Below, in pieces: positions 8,534 through 16,586 of a DNA stretch of 31,373 nt. How positions within the stretch are numbered: position 1 is the first letter of the stretch; every line of letters starts with the position of its first letter. Both the position numbers and the translations under genes were made by a program. The notes beneath the pieces were generated by a model. It saw only the letters and a program-made list of their open reading frames with translations. It did no database searches and was not told where the DNA came from. This DNA comes from an uncultured Mycoplasmatota bacterium (GTDB lineage Bacteria; Bacillota_I; Bacilli_A; RF39; UBA660), in the NCBI GenBank assembly GCA_900546055.1, contig URBG01000017.1:1-31373 (forward strand). The letters run 5' to 3'.

Positions 8534-9599
8534 TAGATACATTAAGAATTATTCCAATACTAACTAAAGTAATCAATAACGATGAGCCTCCATAACTTAA
8601 GAATGGTAAAGTTACACCTGTAACCGGAATTAAACCAACGACAACCATTAAATTAAGTAAAGCTTGAAAGCCAAGTTCAAAAATAATTCCGAAGGCTAAA
8701 TACTTACCAAATAAATTTTCACATTTTAAAGCTATTTTAATCGCACAAACAATAATTGTAATAAATAAAGCTGCTACAATTAAAACACCCATAAATCCAA
8801 ATTCCTCACTGATAATTGAAAATATAAAATCTGTCTGTGGTTCTGGTAAATAAAAATGCTTTTGCCGAGAACCCCCTAAGCCAAATCCAAATAATCCACC
8901 TGGCCCAATCGCATATAAAGACTGAATAATTTGAAAGCCACTACCTAACGGATCTTCCCATGGATTTAAAAATGATAAGATTCTTTTTAATCGGTAAGGA
9001 GCCGCGGCAATTAATGCCACTATACCTCCGACACCAAGAAGCCCGACCTTTAAAAAGAACTTCATATTAACGCCACCGACAAATAATAAACCAATAACGC
9101 CCATAACTAAAATTAAACCAGTTCCAAAATCAGGCTGTAACATAATTAAAGCAAAAACCACTAGTGTAAGTGCTAAAATTGGAATTACCCCTTTGCGAAT
9201 ATTCCCAATATCCTTCCGATTATTATACAAATACTTGCTTGTAAATATTACCATCGCCAGCTTCATAAATTCCGAAGGCTGAATACCAAACGAACCAATT
9301 CCAAACCAACTTTTACTACCATTACGTTCAGTACCAAAAATTAAAACTAATATAAGTAGTATAAAGCAAACCGCAAATATTTTATTAGAATGTTTATAAT
9401 ACTTTTCAAAGTTAACCTTACTAACCATATACATAAGTACTACCCCAATTATTAAAAACATTCCTTGATTTTTCACGTATTTAAAAGCATCGTCAAACTT
9501 ATAATCCGCCCATATATATGATGAAGAGTAAATCATCATAAGACCGAATAAGGATAACAAAATTACGCTCACGCATAAAGTAATATTCATCTTCTTCAT
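8520..9599 (-). CDS. ftsW: FtsW/SpoVE-family peptidoglycan polymerase (SEDS)
   Basis: A 359-residue polytopic membrane protein of the SEDS family, which polymerises lipid II glycan strands with a partner class B PBP. Recognisable segments: FGIGSFGIQPSEFMKLAMVIF, LQPDFGTGLILVMG (acidic residue essential in the family), LYAIGPGGLFGFGLGGSRQKHFYLPEPQTDFIF, and a C-terminal PVTGVTLPFLSYGGSS signature; about ten membrane spans. The ATG at 9599 overlaps the mraY stop (ATGA) and is preceded by GGGGTG. A longer in-frame N-terminal extension is rejected because it lies within mraY and has no ribosome site. Whether it acts in division (FtsW) or spore cortex synthesis (SpoVE) cannot be decided. The partner is probably the PBP at the head of this operon. 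Confidence 0.92.
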   Translation of the reverse strand: MKKMNITLCVSVILLSLFGLMMIYSSSYIWADYKFDDAFKYVKNQGMFLIIGVVLMYMVSKVNFEKYYKHSNKIFAVCFILLILVLIFGTERNGSKSWFGIGSFGIQPSEFMKLAMVIFTSKYLYNNRKDIGNIRKGVIPILALTLVVFALIMLQPDFGTGLILVMGVIGLLFVGGVNMKFFLKVGLLGVGGIVALIAAAPYRLKRILSFLNPWEDPLGSGFQIIQSLYAIGPGGLFGFGLGGSRQKHFYLPEPQTDFIFSIISEEFGFMGVLIVAALFITIIVCAIKIALKCENLFGKYLAFGIIFELGFQALLNLMVVVGLIPVTGVTLPFLSYGGSSLLITLVSIGIILNVSRHQR

Positions 9600-10582
9600 A
9601 ATAACACCCCATAAGTAAGCGCAATCATAGCTGCTACAAGTCCAATTAACCAAAATAGCCTGACAATATCAACCTCCCGCATCCCTTTCTTCTCAAAGGT
9701 ATGATGAATTGGTGTCATTGGGAAAAATCTTCTTCTCGTTAATTTAAAATAAATAATTTGAATAATACAGCTAACCGTTTCCATAACAAACACAATGCCA
9801 ATAACCACTAATAATAATTCATGTCTTGTCATAATCGCATAGGCTCCTAAAGTTGCACCTAACGCTAAAGAGCCAGTGTCTCCCATAAATACTTTAGCTG
9901 GATTAACATTAAAAATCAGAAAACCTAATAACGCTCCAACCAGGACAAATGCTAAAATAGCAATATCTTCATAACCATCAAGCCAACCAGTATTCCAAGA
10001 AATTATTCCAAAAGTTAATAAGGCAATCAACGAAAGACCGCCAGCTAAACCATCCAAGCCATCAGTCAAATTAACTGCATTAGAAGAAGCCACTAAGACA
10101 AATAAAATAAATAATCCATACAGAAAGCCAATATCTAATTTAAAGTGTAAAGAATGAACCCAAAGTAATGGCTCATTCCCACCCTTCATAAATAAATAAA
10201 AGAAAATTATCGCCACCACAATCTGCAACATTAACTTCTGCATTTGTGTTAAACCTTTATTATCGTGTTTTTTAACAATTAAATAATCATCGATAAACCC
10301 AATCATCGTATAACTAAATAACGTAAACATAATAATCACTAAAGTATAACTAAAATGTATTTTATCCATAACAATCAAAATTGTCATAATAAGCAAAGTT
10401 GGAATGATAAAAATAAGTCCCCCCATTGTTGGCGTACCCTGCTTACTTTTATGACTTTTTCGTAAATAAATACTTATACTTTGACCAGCATGGATCCGTT
10501 TTAAAAAAGGGATTAAAACTACTGCTAAACAAACGGCTAAAATAAAGCCAATAAGTATCGCCATAATAGACTTTGTAAGCAT
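9596..10582 (-). CDS. mraY: phospho-N-acetylmuramoyl-pentapeptide transferase
   Basis: A 328-residue, ten-span membrane enzyme that attaches phospho-MurNAc-pentapeptide to undecaprenyl phosphate, forming lipid I. Family motifs are intact: KQGTPTMGG, the Asp pair in MIGFIDDYLIVKKHDNKG, NAVNLTDGLDGLAGG, FMGDTGSLALG, and the His-rich loop TPIHHTFEKKGMREVDIV. The start is preceded by a run of six G five bases upstream. It sits 10 bases after the spoVD-like gene and overlaps ftsW by four bases, the order seen in Bacillus-type dcw clusters but without murE, murD or murG beside it. Confidence 0.97.
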   Translation of the reverse strand: MLTKSIMAILIGFILAVCLAVVLIPFLKRIHAGQSISIYLRKSHKSKQGTPTMGGLIFIIPTLLIMTILIVMDKIHFSYTLVIIMFTLFSYTMIGFIDDYLIVKKHDNKGLTQMQKLMLQIVVAIIFFYLFMKGGNEPLLWVHSLHFKLDIGFLYGLFILFVLVASSNAVNLTDGLDGLAGGLSLIALLTFGIISWNTGWLDGYEDIAILAFVLVGALLGFLIFNVNPAKVFMGDTGSLALGATLGAYAIMTRHELLLVVIGIVFVMETVSCIIQIIYFKLTRRRFFPMTPIHHTFEKKGMREVDIVRLFWLIGLVAAMIALTYGVLL

Positions 10583-10592
10583 TTAATCCCCC

Positions 10593-12497
10593 CTAACTTG
10601 TAAACACCCTTACAGTCTCTCCTTCATAAATTCTTGATCCTGCCTCCGGAGATTGGTACGTAACCTTATCGCCTGACCCCTCAAAGACCACTTCAAAATC
10701 TTTAAGAGCTGATGTTGCATCCTTCTTACTTTTACCACTTACATCAGGTACCGTTTTATATTTCTTATCAGTATATTGATATTCCTTTTCCATTCCACCA
10801 CTAGGTTTCTTAATATTTAAAGCTTTTATCGAATCTGATAAAATCGCTTTCGCTGGTGGCCCGGCAATCACCCCACCAAACTGTTGAACACCCTTCGGAT
10901 TATCGATTGCAAAATAAACAACCACTTGTGGATCATCCGCTGGTAAGAAACCAATAAATGACAAAATATAATTATTTACTAAGTAACGTCCATTTTCAAC
11001 CTTCTGAGCCGTTCCTGTTTTACCACCTACTCGATACCCATCAATATAAGCTGTTCGTCCTGTTCCATTAGAAACAACACTTTCTAAAGCGTGCCTTACT
11101 TTATCACTAGTTTTCTCACTAATAACTTTTCGAACCACCGTTTTCTTTGTTTGCTTAATAACTGTATTCGTCTCTGGTTCATTAATACTTTTAACAATAT
11201 AAGGCTTATACAAAATACCACCATTAATAGCTGCACTAACTGCCGTTACTTGCTGGATAGGGGTCACTGATACACCTTGGCCAAAAGCCGTTGTTGCAAG
11301 TTCTACTGGCCCAACCTTATCCATCGGAAATAAAATACCCGTACTTTCACCATTCAAGTCAATACCAGTTTTACTTCCAAAGCCAAATTTTTTAATATAT
11401 TCAAACAACTTAACTTTCCCGAGTTTTTGACCTAAAATAACAAAACCTGGGTTACATGAATTTTCAACAACCTCTAAAAATGTTTCATGCCCATGACCAC
11501 CATGCTTCCAGCAATGCAAAGTCGCGTTTTCTACTTTAATGCTTCCGGAGTCATTATAAGTATCTTTTTCTAAATCAACTTTACCTTCTTCCAAAGCTGC
11601 TGCTAACGTAATAATTTTAAAAGTTGATCCTGGCTCATAAGTCGCCCATATTGGTAAGTTTCGATTTATCTCTTCAGTTGTATATTTCTTATAATTGTTT
11701 GGAGAAAAATTAGGTCTAGCTGACATTCCCAAAACTTCACCACTATTAGGATCCATAGCCAAAGCAATAACTCTATCAGGATTATATTTAGTTACCGCAT
11801 TATCAAGTTCCCTTTCGATTGAAGCTTGAATATCTTTGTTAATAGTTAAAGTTAAATTCATTCCATCTTGAGGTTTTTCATAAACTTCTGATAATTTTAA
11901 CTTATTACCCTTAGCATCACTAAAGTATTTAATTGCCCCATCCTTACCTGTCAAATATTTGTCATACATCAACTCTAAACCGCTTAACCCTTGATTGTCA
12001 ATTCCGACATAGCCTAAAGTATGTGACATATAAGTGTCAAACGGGTAATATCTTTGCGATTCCTTAACTAAATACACCCCATCTAACTTTAATTTTCTAA
12101 TTTTATCTGCCACTTCATATGATAATCGTCTTCCTTCTGGATGTACCCTTTCAATTGAAGTCCGTTTATTAACATGCTTATACATTTCATCATAAGACAC
12201 TCCTAAAATTTCCGCTAATTTAGAAGTTGTTTCCTTTTTATCCTTTATTTGATTAGGGATAAGCACTAACGAAGTAGTCGTAATATTATCAGCTAAAACG
12301 CCACCATCACGGTCATAAATTAACCCTCGGTCAGCTTTCACTGGTAAATTACGACTCCACAAATTTGACGCCAAGTCATTAAGCTTATCATAGTCAATAA
12401 CTTGTATGTAAAACACTTTACCAATAATTAAAACAAACAAAAAAATGATTACAACAAGCACTATCTTCATTCTACTATGTATATTTTTAAAAAACAC
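10593..12497 (-). CDS. SpoVD/FtsI-like class B penicillin-binding protein with one PASTA domain
   Basis: A 634-residue transpeptidase: one N-terminal membrane anchor (about residues 10-30), a PBP dimerisation domain containing RGLIYDRDGGVLA, and a transpeptidase domain with catalytic Ser about 291 in EPGSTFKI, the SxN motif in ENSCNPGF, and the KTG box in VGGKTGTAQ. One C-terminal PASTA domain (YKTVPDVSGKSKKDA...) follows. Length and the single PASTA match SpoVD, as does its position before mraY. It crosslinks stem peptides outside the membrane, probably with the SEDS protein of the same operon. The start is a GTG at 12497 with GGTGATGG upstream; the next in-frame ATG (12470) has no ribosome site. 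It may serve division rather than sporulation. Confidence 0.9.
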   Translation of the reverse strand: MFFKNIHSRMKIVLVVIIFLFVLIIGKVFYIQVIDYDKLNDLASNLWSRNLPVKADRGLIYDRDGGVLADNITTTSLVLIPNQIKDKKETTSKLAEILGVSYDEMYKHVNKRTSIERVHPEGRRLSYEVADKIRKLKLDGVYLVKESQRYYPFDTYMSHTLGYVGIDNQGLSGLELMYDKYLTGKDGAIKYFSDAKGNKLKLSEVYEKPQDGMNLTLTINKDIQASIERELDNAVTKYNPDRVIALAMDPNSGEVLGMSARPNFSPNNYKKYTTEEINRNLPIWATYEPGSTFKIITLAAALEEGKVDLEKDTYNDSGSIKVENATLHCWKHGGHGHETFLEVVENSCNPGFVILGQKLGKVKLFEYIKKFGFGSKTGIDLNGESTGILFPMDKVGPVELATTAFGQGVSVTPIQQVTAVSAAINGGILYKPYIVKSINEPETNTVIKQTKKTVVRKVISEKTSDKVRHALESVVSNGTGRTAYIDGYRVGGKTGTAQKVENGRYLVNNYILSFIGFLPADDPQVVVYFAIDNPKGVQQFGGVIAGPPAKAILSDSIKALNIKKPSGGMEKEYQYTDKKYKTVPDVSGKSKKDATSALKDFEVVFEGSGDKVTYQSPEAGSRIYEGETVRVFTS

Positions 12498-12529
12498 TAG
12501 TCCATCACCATTTAATTATATGTACAAGA

Positions 12530-12545
12530 TGTCAAAAAATTGACA
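12530..12545. repeat. inverted repeat TGTCAA-N4-TTGACA upstream of the spoVD-like operon
   Basis: Perfect 6-bp arms (12530-12535 and 12540-12545) with a 4-nt A spacer, 33-48 bp before the GTG start and just upstream of a TATAAT-like element on the minus strand. It could be an operator. The same TTTGACATC and TTGACAAAA words occur upstream of the surface-protein gene near 16.46 kb. Confidence 0.4.
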
Positions 12546-12572
12546 AAAGAAAAAAAGACAAATAAGTCTTTT
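12545..12572 (-). terminator. minus-strand terminator after the small 34-codon frame
   Basis: On the minus strand, AAAGAC, 6-nt loop, GTCTTT, then a T-rich tail (plus-strand 12545-12553). It ends any transcript arriving from the 12.6-12.7 kb region before the spoVD-like promoter. Confidence 0.6.
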
Positions 12573-12588
12573 GTAAAAGCTAAAGATT

Positions 12589-12693
12589 TTAATTTAATAA
12601 TTGTGTCTCTTCACAATATCTAGCGAATTCTTCTATTGCATCAATTTTCTCTGGACAATTTGGACGATTGTTTCTTTCTTCTTCAACTATCAT
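12589..12693 (-). CDS. possible small protein or gene remnant, 34 residues
   Basis: An acidic, protein-like frame containing EEERNNRPNCPEKIDAIEEF and ending CEETQLLN, starting at an ATG with no Shine-Dalgarno site. The frame stays open upstream of the ATG for 14 codons (residues like FPFYVLYTCNEM) until a stop, but without a start codon. This suggests the 3' end of a decayed gene rather than an intact one. It is flanked by terminator hairpins on both sides. I recognise no family. Confidence 0.28.
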   Translation of the reverse strand: MIVEEERNNRPNCPEKIDAIEEFARYCEETQLLN

Positions 12694-12743
12694 TTCATTA
12701 CAAGTATATAGTACATAAAAAGGAAATATTTCGTACTATTTAT

Positions 12744-12770
12744 AATAAACAAAGAAGCCAAATAGGCTCC
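12744..12770 (-). terminator. terminator of the VanY-like gene
   Basis: On the minus strand, GGAGCC, 5-nt loop, GGCTTC (one G-T pair), then TTTGTTTATT. It lies directly after the stop of the carboxypeptidase gene. Confidence 0.7.
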
Positions 12771-12774
12771 AATA

Positions 12775-13482
12775 TTATTTTATACTTTCAATATACTCCT
12801 CAAGACAAATATGTCTATCATATATCTCTTTAGCTGCTTTCTTACCAACGTATCTAAAATGCCACGGTTCATGACTAACTCCCGTTATTTTAGACTTTTC
12901 TGTAGGATATCTCACAATGAAACCATACTTATAACTATTAGCCTCTAACCATGCATAAACCTCTTCATTAGTCGATCTGCTTTTATCAGCATTAATATCT
13001 AATGCAAGCCCTAATTCGTGCTCACTCGTACCTGGACGAGCTACCCAGTCTTTAGCTAACTTCATAGCCTTGCTTCTAGAATTTCCTTCATTAACAAAAG
13101 CCTCAATTTTATCATCCATCATTTTCTGTTGTTCTTCAGCATTTCGATATGAAGAACTAATAGTTGGATAAATACCCTCAGCCCTCGCATCATCAAACAT
13201 TTGCTGCAGCTCAGGATAAGCTCTTTTATCTATCATATGACCATTACTCAAATTCATTAAATTCAGCGAATAATCATCAGGAATCTCATTCCATTCATTT
13301 ACCAAAATCAAATTCCACTCTAATTCTTTATTACTCTGGACATGATTATCATTAAATAAAGCTTTACTTTCTTTATTAAATACCAAAAAGAAAATTAAAG
13401 AAAAACTAATAGCTAAAACTAAAGCAAATAAAATCCAGCGTCCCCATCTACGATTATGATAAATTTTTATTTTTTTACCCAT
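12775..13482 (-). CDS. VanY-like D-alanyl-D-alanine carboxypeptidase
   Basis: About 235 residues. A basic N terminus and one membrane anchor (about residues 14-34) place the catalytic part outside the cell. The peptidase M15B zinc motifs are complete: SSYRNAEEQQ, SEHELGLALDI (His and Asp ligands), and SHEPWHFRYVG (general base Glu and third His). The family removes the terminal D-Ala of peptidoglycan stem peptides. The start at 13482 was chosen because GGTGGTGA lies six bases upstream; in-frame starts further out lack such a site. It follows the VanR/VanS-like pair on the same strand, separated by about 115 bp containing a long inverted repeat. No vanH/vanA/vanX homologues are present, so this is likely wall remodelling rather than glycopeptide resistance. 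Confidence 0.88.
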   Translation of the reverse strand: MGKKIKIYHNRRWGRWILFALVLAISFSLIFFLVFNKESKALFNDNHVQSNKELEWNLILVNEWNEIPDDYSLNLMNLSNGHMIDKRAYPELQQMFDDARAEGIYPTISSSYRNAEEQQKMMDDKIEAFVNEGNSRSKAMKLAKDWVARPGTSEHELGLALDINADKSRSTNEEVYAWLEANSYKYGFIVRYPTEKSKITGVSHEPWHFRYVGKKAAKEIYDRHICLEEYIESIK

Positions 13483-13508
13483 TATTTTCACCACCATAAT
13501 AACCAAAC

Positions 13509-13564
13509 AAAAATAGTCTTGGTTCTGACATAACAAATATATCAAAATCTAAAAGACTATTTTT
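13509..13564. repeat. 12-bp perfect inverted repeat between the VanS-like and VanY-like genes
   Basis: AAAAATAGTCTT (13509-13520) and AAGACTATTTTT (13553-13564), with a 32-nt A/T-rich loop. In RNA it forms a long stem whose 3' arm is T-rich, so it can act as a partial terminator between the sensor kinase and the carboxypeptidase gene. It could also be a regulator-binding palindrome or a small mobile-element remnant. Confidence 0.6.
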
Positions 13565-13596
13565 AAATATTTAATGATGAAAATCTTATAATTTTC

Positions 13597-14688
13597 TTAC
13601 AATTTAGGAATTTCAATTTCAAAAGTAATGATCTCATCATCACTTGCTGCTCTAATCTCGCCCCCATGCAATTCAACAATCTGTTTAGCTATTGCCAGTC
13701 CTAGCCCAGCTCCACCATTTCTCGATGTTCTCGCAGTATCTAAACGATAAAATTGCTCAAAAATTCGCGATAGCTTTTCCTCTGGAATTTGATTACCATG
13801 ATTTTTAAAACATATTTTAACGCGCTCATCACTTGCTGAAACTTTAATTTCAATTTTACTATCCTCAAAACTATAATTAACCGCATTTCTAAGCAAATTA
13901 TCCAACACCCGCTGCATCTTATCAATATCACATTTAATAACAACATCTGGAGAAACGATAAGTTCACAGCTTAAATTTTTTTCTTTAAACATTGGTTTAA
14001 ACTCATACACCAATTGTTCTAATAACCTAGATAAATTTACTTTACTAGGTTCTAAAGTTAAAGTCGAAAGATTAAATCGTGTAATTTCGAAAAATTCATT
14101 TATTAAATCCTCCAAACGTTCGGCTTTGTCTAAAGAAATACTTAAATACTTTTTTCTTAACTCCTCTGAAATTTTCTGCTCATCTCGAAGTAAAGTCAAA
14201 TAACCAATAACTGAAGTTAAAGGTGTTTTTAAATCATGAGCTAAATAAACAACTAAATCATTTTTGCGTTGTTCAGCTTCTTTAGCCATTCGCTTGCTTT
14301 CAAGAACATTCAATTTAACTTGGTTCATCTTATTTTCTACTTCTTTAAGATCATTAGAAAGTTCTATTAAATTATTTTCGTCGTTATAAATATTTTCAGT
14401 AGCCATAATTACTTCATTTAAATGCTGAATCGACTTAAACCAAAATCTTAAAATAACAATTATAGAAAGCACCAAACAAATGATAAATACAAATAATACA
14501 AATCGCCCTTCTATGCCCTTAAGTATTATGTAAATAAATTCATCACCTGACCAAATTTGCGAAGATACAAACCATGAACCAACAAAATATATAAAAACCA
14601 AAGATATTAAAACAATTAAGTTAACCTGAACTAATCTGGTTATCAATTTAGACACCATTATATTTTTAAAATTATTTGCTTTATTCAA
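13597..14688 (-). CDS. sensor histidine kinase (VanS-like)
   Basis: A 363-residue membrane kinase with two spans (about residues 20-42 and 62-82) flanking a very short extracellular loop of about 20 residues, which suggests membrane-level rather than ligand-domain sensing. A linker coiled coil follows, then HisKA with the phospho-acceptor His151 in LAHDLKTPLTSVIGY, the N box LDNLLRNAVNYS and the G boxes around GGAGLGLAIAKQIVELHGG. The start is a TTG at 14688 that overlaps the response regulator by 8 nt, served by AGTAGG in the 3' end of that gene; the first in-frame ATG has no ribosome site. It phosphorylates the adjacent OmpR-type regulator. The VanS label reflects the partner and neighbouring VanY, not a demonstrated ligand. 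Confidence 0.9.
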   Translation of the reverse strand: MNKANNFKNIMVSKLITRLVQVNLIVLISLVFIYFVGSWFVSSQIWSGDEFIYIILKGIEGRFVLFVFIICLVLSIIVILRFWFKSIQHLNEVIMATENIYNDENNLIELSNDLKEVENKMNQVKLNVLESKRMAKEAEQRKNDLVVYLAHDLKTPLTSVIGYLTLLRDEQKISEELRKKYLSISLDKAERLEDLINEFFEITRFNLSTLTLEPSKVNLSRLLEQLVYEFKPMFKEKNLSCELIVSPDVVIKCDIDKMQRVLDNLLRNAVNYSFEDSKIEIKVSASDERVKICFKNHGNQIPEEKLSRIFEQFYRLDTARTSRNGGAGLGLAIAKQIVELHGGEIRAASDDEIITFEIEIPKL

Positions 14689-15367
14689 TTGTATAACCTA
14701 CTCCCCATACTGTTTTAATAAACTTTGGATTTTTCGTGTTTTCATTTAATTTTTCTCGAACTCTTGCAATATGTGCCATTACTGTATTATTGTTATCTAA
14801 ATACTTTTCGCCCCATACTGCTTCGAATAACTCCTCAGATGAAATAACTTTTCCTTGATTTTGGCAAAGATATAAAATAAGTGAAAACTCAATTGGCGTT
14901 AAAGAAAGATCCTTTCCATATAATGTACACTTATGGGTATCTTTATTAATCACCAATCCTCTAATATCATAAACGGTGTTTTTACTATCACCATTATTAT
15001 ATTGATAATACCTCCTTAGCTGCGTCTTTACTCTTGCCGCAACTTCTAAAGGGTTAAATGGTTTCGTAATGTAATCATCAGCGCCAAGCGTTAATCCTGT
15101 AATTTTATTAATATCATCAACTTTAGCCGTCAACATAATAATTGGATAAAAATGATTTTCTCTAATTTTCTGACATAACTTAAATCCATCAACACCTGGT
15201 AACATCACATCTAAAATAGCAATATCAATGTTCACATTATTAATACATTCTAAAGCTGCTTCACCGTCATAAAACTTATAGACATTATAACCATCATTTT
15301 TTAAATAAAGCTCTACTAAATCAGCAATTTCTTTTTCATCATCGACAATTAATACATTTTCTTTCAT
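14681..15367 (-). CDS. OmpR-family response regulator (VanR-like)
   Basis: A 228-residue regulator. The receiver domain has the acidic pair DD in LIVDDEKEIADL, phospho-acceptor Asp53 (AILDVMLPG), the switch Thr region (MLTAK) and Lys102 in DDYITKPFNPLEV. The segment GADDYITKPFNPLEVAARVK is closely VanR-like. A C-terminal winged helix (LSLTPIEFSLILYLCQ... VWGVGYTIE) binds DNA. An AAAGGAG site precedes the ATG. It is first in the operon with the kinase; the VanY-like gene is the probable target. A link to the surface-protein promoters next door is possible but unproven. Confidence 0.93.
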   Translation of the reverse strand: MKENVLIVDDEKEIADLVELYLKNDGYNVYKFYDGEAALECINNVNIDIAILDVMLPGVDGFKLCQKIRENHFYPIIMLTAKVDDINKITGLTLGADDYITKPFNPLEVAARVKTQLRRYYQYNNGDSKNTVYDIRGLVINKDTHKCTLYGKDLSLTPIEFSLILYLCQNQGKVISSEELFEAVWGEKYLDNNNTVMAHIARVREKLNENTKNPKFIKTVWGVGYTIE

Positions 15368-15396
15368 ATTAAAACTCCTTTATTAGTTTCAAAATT

Positions 15397-15405
15397 AGTA
15401 TACCA
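15397..15405 (-). promoter_or_regulatory. extended -10 promoter of the VanR/VanS-like operon
   Basis: On the minus strand TGGTATACT gives an extended -10 (TGn plus TATACT) about 30 bp before the start. A weak TTATTT lies 16 bp further upstream. Confidence 0.5.
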
Positions 15406-15433
15406 TATTTATCAATTAAAATAAATTTAAGCA

Positions 15434-15460
15434 ATCAAAAAGAGAGAAATAATCTCTCTT
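15434..15460 (-). terminator. terminator of the first NPET surface-protein gene
   Basis: On the minus strand AAGAGAG, 7-nt loop, CTCTCTT, then TTTG. It lies 14 bp after the surface-protein stop codon. Confidence 0.8.
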
Positions 15461-15473
15461 ATATGAAGTAAGT

Positions 15474-16361
15474 CTACGCTTGTTTAGCTAATTTTCTTGA
15501 ACCAACTGCTAATGCGCCAAGTCCACATATTGCTAAAGCGATATATAAAGCAATTCCATCTGCAGTTTCTGGATTTTTAACTTCATCTTTTTTAGGAGTA
15601 TCAGTAGTAGGTTTATCTACTGGGATAGGAGCAGCTACATGTTCTGTACCATCAACTTCAACAGTAGTACCTTCATTTAAAGTATTTGATGCAGCAACTT
15701 GTTTTCCATCAGCATCGTTAATTGCAACAACGTCGCCAACTAATACAGCTTTATTAACAGTAGTAGATGTATTTTCTACTACAAATTTATCAACTTGATC
15801 ATTATCGATATATAAAGCATCTACTTGTTTAGTAGTATCGATAGTACCATCCATAACTAATGCAGGTTCACCTGTAACATTAAGTCCTTTACCAAATTCA
15901 ATTCCTGCTTTATTATCTTCTAAAGTTAAGTCTTTAACAGTAACTGTACCACCATTAATCAAAACAGCTCCAAAACTACAATTTTGAATAGTTACACCAT
16001 CTAAGACAACTTTACCACCTTCATAAGCTTGTACTCCATACTTTGGTGAATCTTTTAAAATGATATTTTCCAAAGTTAAAGTCGCACTATTAAGGGCACT
16101 TATAATGGTTCTGTTTCCTCCTCCAGCAGCAATTGTACTTGTAAGGGTATTGCCATTACCTTTAATAGTTACATCCTTACTTACAATAAGTGGGTTTGTA
16201 ACAGTTATTGAACTTGTAAGTTCAATGTCTCCTCCTGCTTCTAATGCAGCTGTTAACTCTGCTTCATTAGCTACTCCAGTTGCAGCGTTAACTCCAGCGA
16301 ATGGGATACACATTACGCAAAATAATACTACTCCTAACGCATATTTTAATCCTTTAGGCAT
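15474..16361 (-). CDS. secreted beta-helix surface protein with NPETAD sorting signal
   Basis: A 295-residue cell-wall protein. A signal peptide (about residues 1-26, hydrophobic core LGVVLFCVMCIPFAG, cleavage near VNA-AT) is followed by parallel beta-helix repeats of pectate-lyase-like type (pattern such as ATLTLENIILKDSPKYGVQA, about residues 35-190). A Pro/Thr/Lys-rich wall-spanning stretch precedes the C-terminal signal VKNPETADG, a hydrophobic span and the basic tail SRKLAKQA. NPETA in place of LPxTG fits the class B sortase encoded next door. No catalytic residues can be assigned, so adhesion or glycan binding is as likely as enzymatic activity. GGAAGG precedes the ATG. Confidence 0.87.
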   Translation of the reverse strand: MPKGLKYALGVVLFCVMCIPFAGVNAATGVANEAELTAALEAGGDIELTSSITVTNPLIVSKDVTIKGNGNTLTSTIAAGGGNRTIISALNSATLTLENIILKDSPKYGVQAYEGGKVVLDGVTIQNCSFGAVLINGGTVTVKDLTLEDNKAGIEFGKGLNVTGEPALVMDGTIDTTKQVDALYIDNDQVDKFVVENTSTTVNKAVLVGDVVAINDADGKQVAASNTLNEGTTVEVDGTEHVAAPIPVDKPTTDTPKKDEVKNPETADGIALYIALAICGLGALAVGSRKLAKQA

Positions 16362-16383
16362 CTTCGCACCTTCCTTTCATAAA

Positions 16384-16415
16384 TTACTAAATAAGCATTT
16401 AGTAACTCTATTATA
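16384..16415 (-). promoter_or_regulatory. -10 element and leader stem-loop of the first surface-protein gene
   Basis: On the minus strand TATAAT (16410-16415) serves as -10, with no good -35 at 17 bp. Just downstream, TTACTAAA (16384-16391) and TTTAGTAA (16398-16405) form an 8-bp hairpin with a 6-nt loop in the 5' leader, a plausible mRNA-stabilising or regulatory element. Confidence 0.45.
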
Positions 16416-16452
16416 TCATAACTAACCGCTCGTTTTACACAAAAAATACACA

Positions 16453-16481
16453 TTTGACAAAAAGGGAAAAAATTTGACATC
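16453..16481. repeat. direct repeat of TTTGACA, 20 bp apart, in the sortase/surface-protein divergent region
   Basis: TTTGACA occurs at 16453-16459 and 16473-16479, two helical turns apart, between the divergent surface-protein and sortase promoters. It may be an operator. The words are also found at 12530-12548. Confidence 0.35.
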
Positions 16482-16540
16482 ACACTTAACATCCCTAATT
16501 ATAAACAATCAACAATTTTATCACAAAAAGATAGTGAAAT

Positions 16541-16550
16541 ATGGTATAAT
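16541..16550 (+). promoter_or_regulatory. extended -10 promoter of the sortase gene
   Basis: ATGGTATAAT provides a TGn-type extended -10 (TATAAT 16545-16550) 36 bp before the ATG. No strong -35 is visible. A Shine-Dalgarno AGAAAGGAG precedes the start. Confidence 0.5.
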
Positions 16551-16586
16551 TTTAAAGAACGATTTTATTTAGAAAGGAGTTTATCC

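Noticed and set aside
12636..12833. Plus-strand open frame opposite the VanY-like gene end
   Set aside because: No ribosome site, low-complexity composition, and it overlaps a certain gene and two terminators on the other strand.
12775..15367. Glycopeptide (vancomycin) resistance operon
   Set aside because: Only VanR/VanS/VanY-like genes are present; vanH, the D-Ala-D-Lac ligase and vanX are absent.
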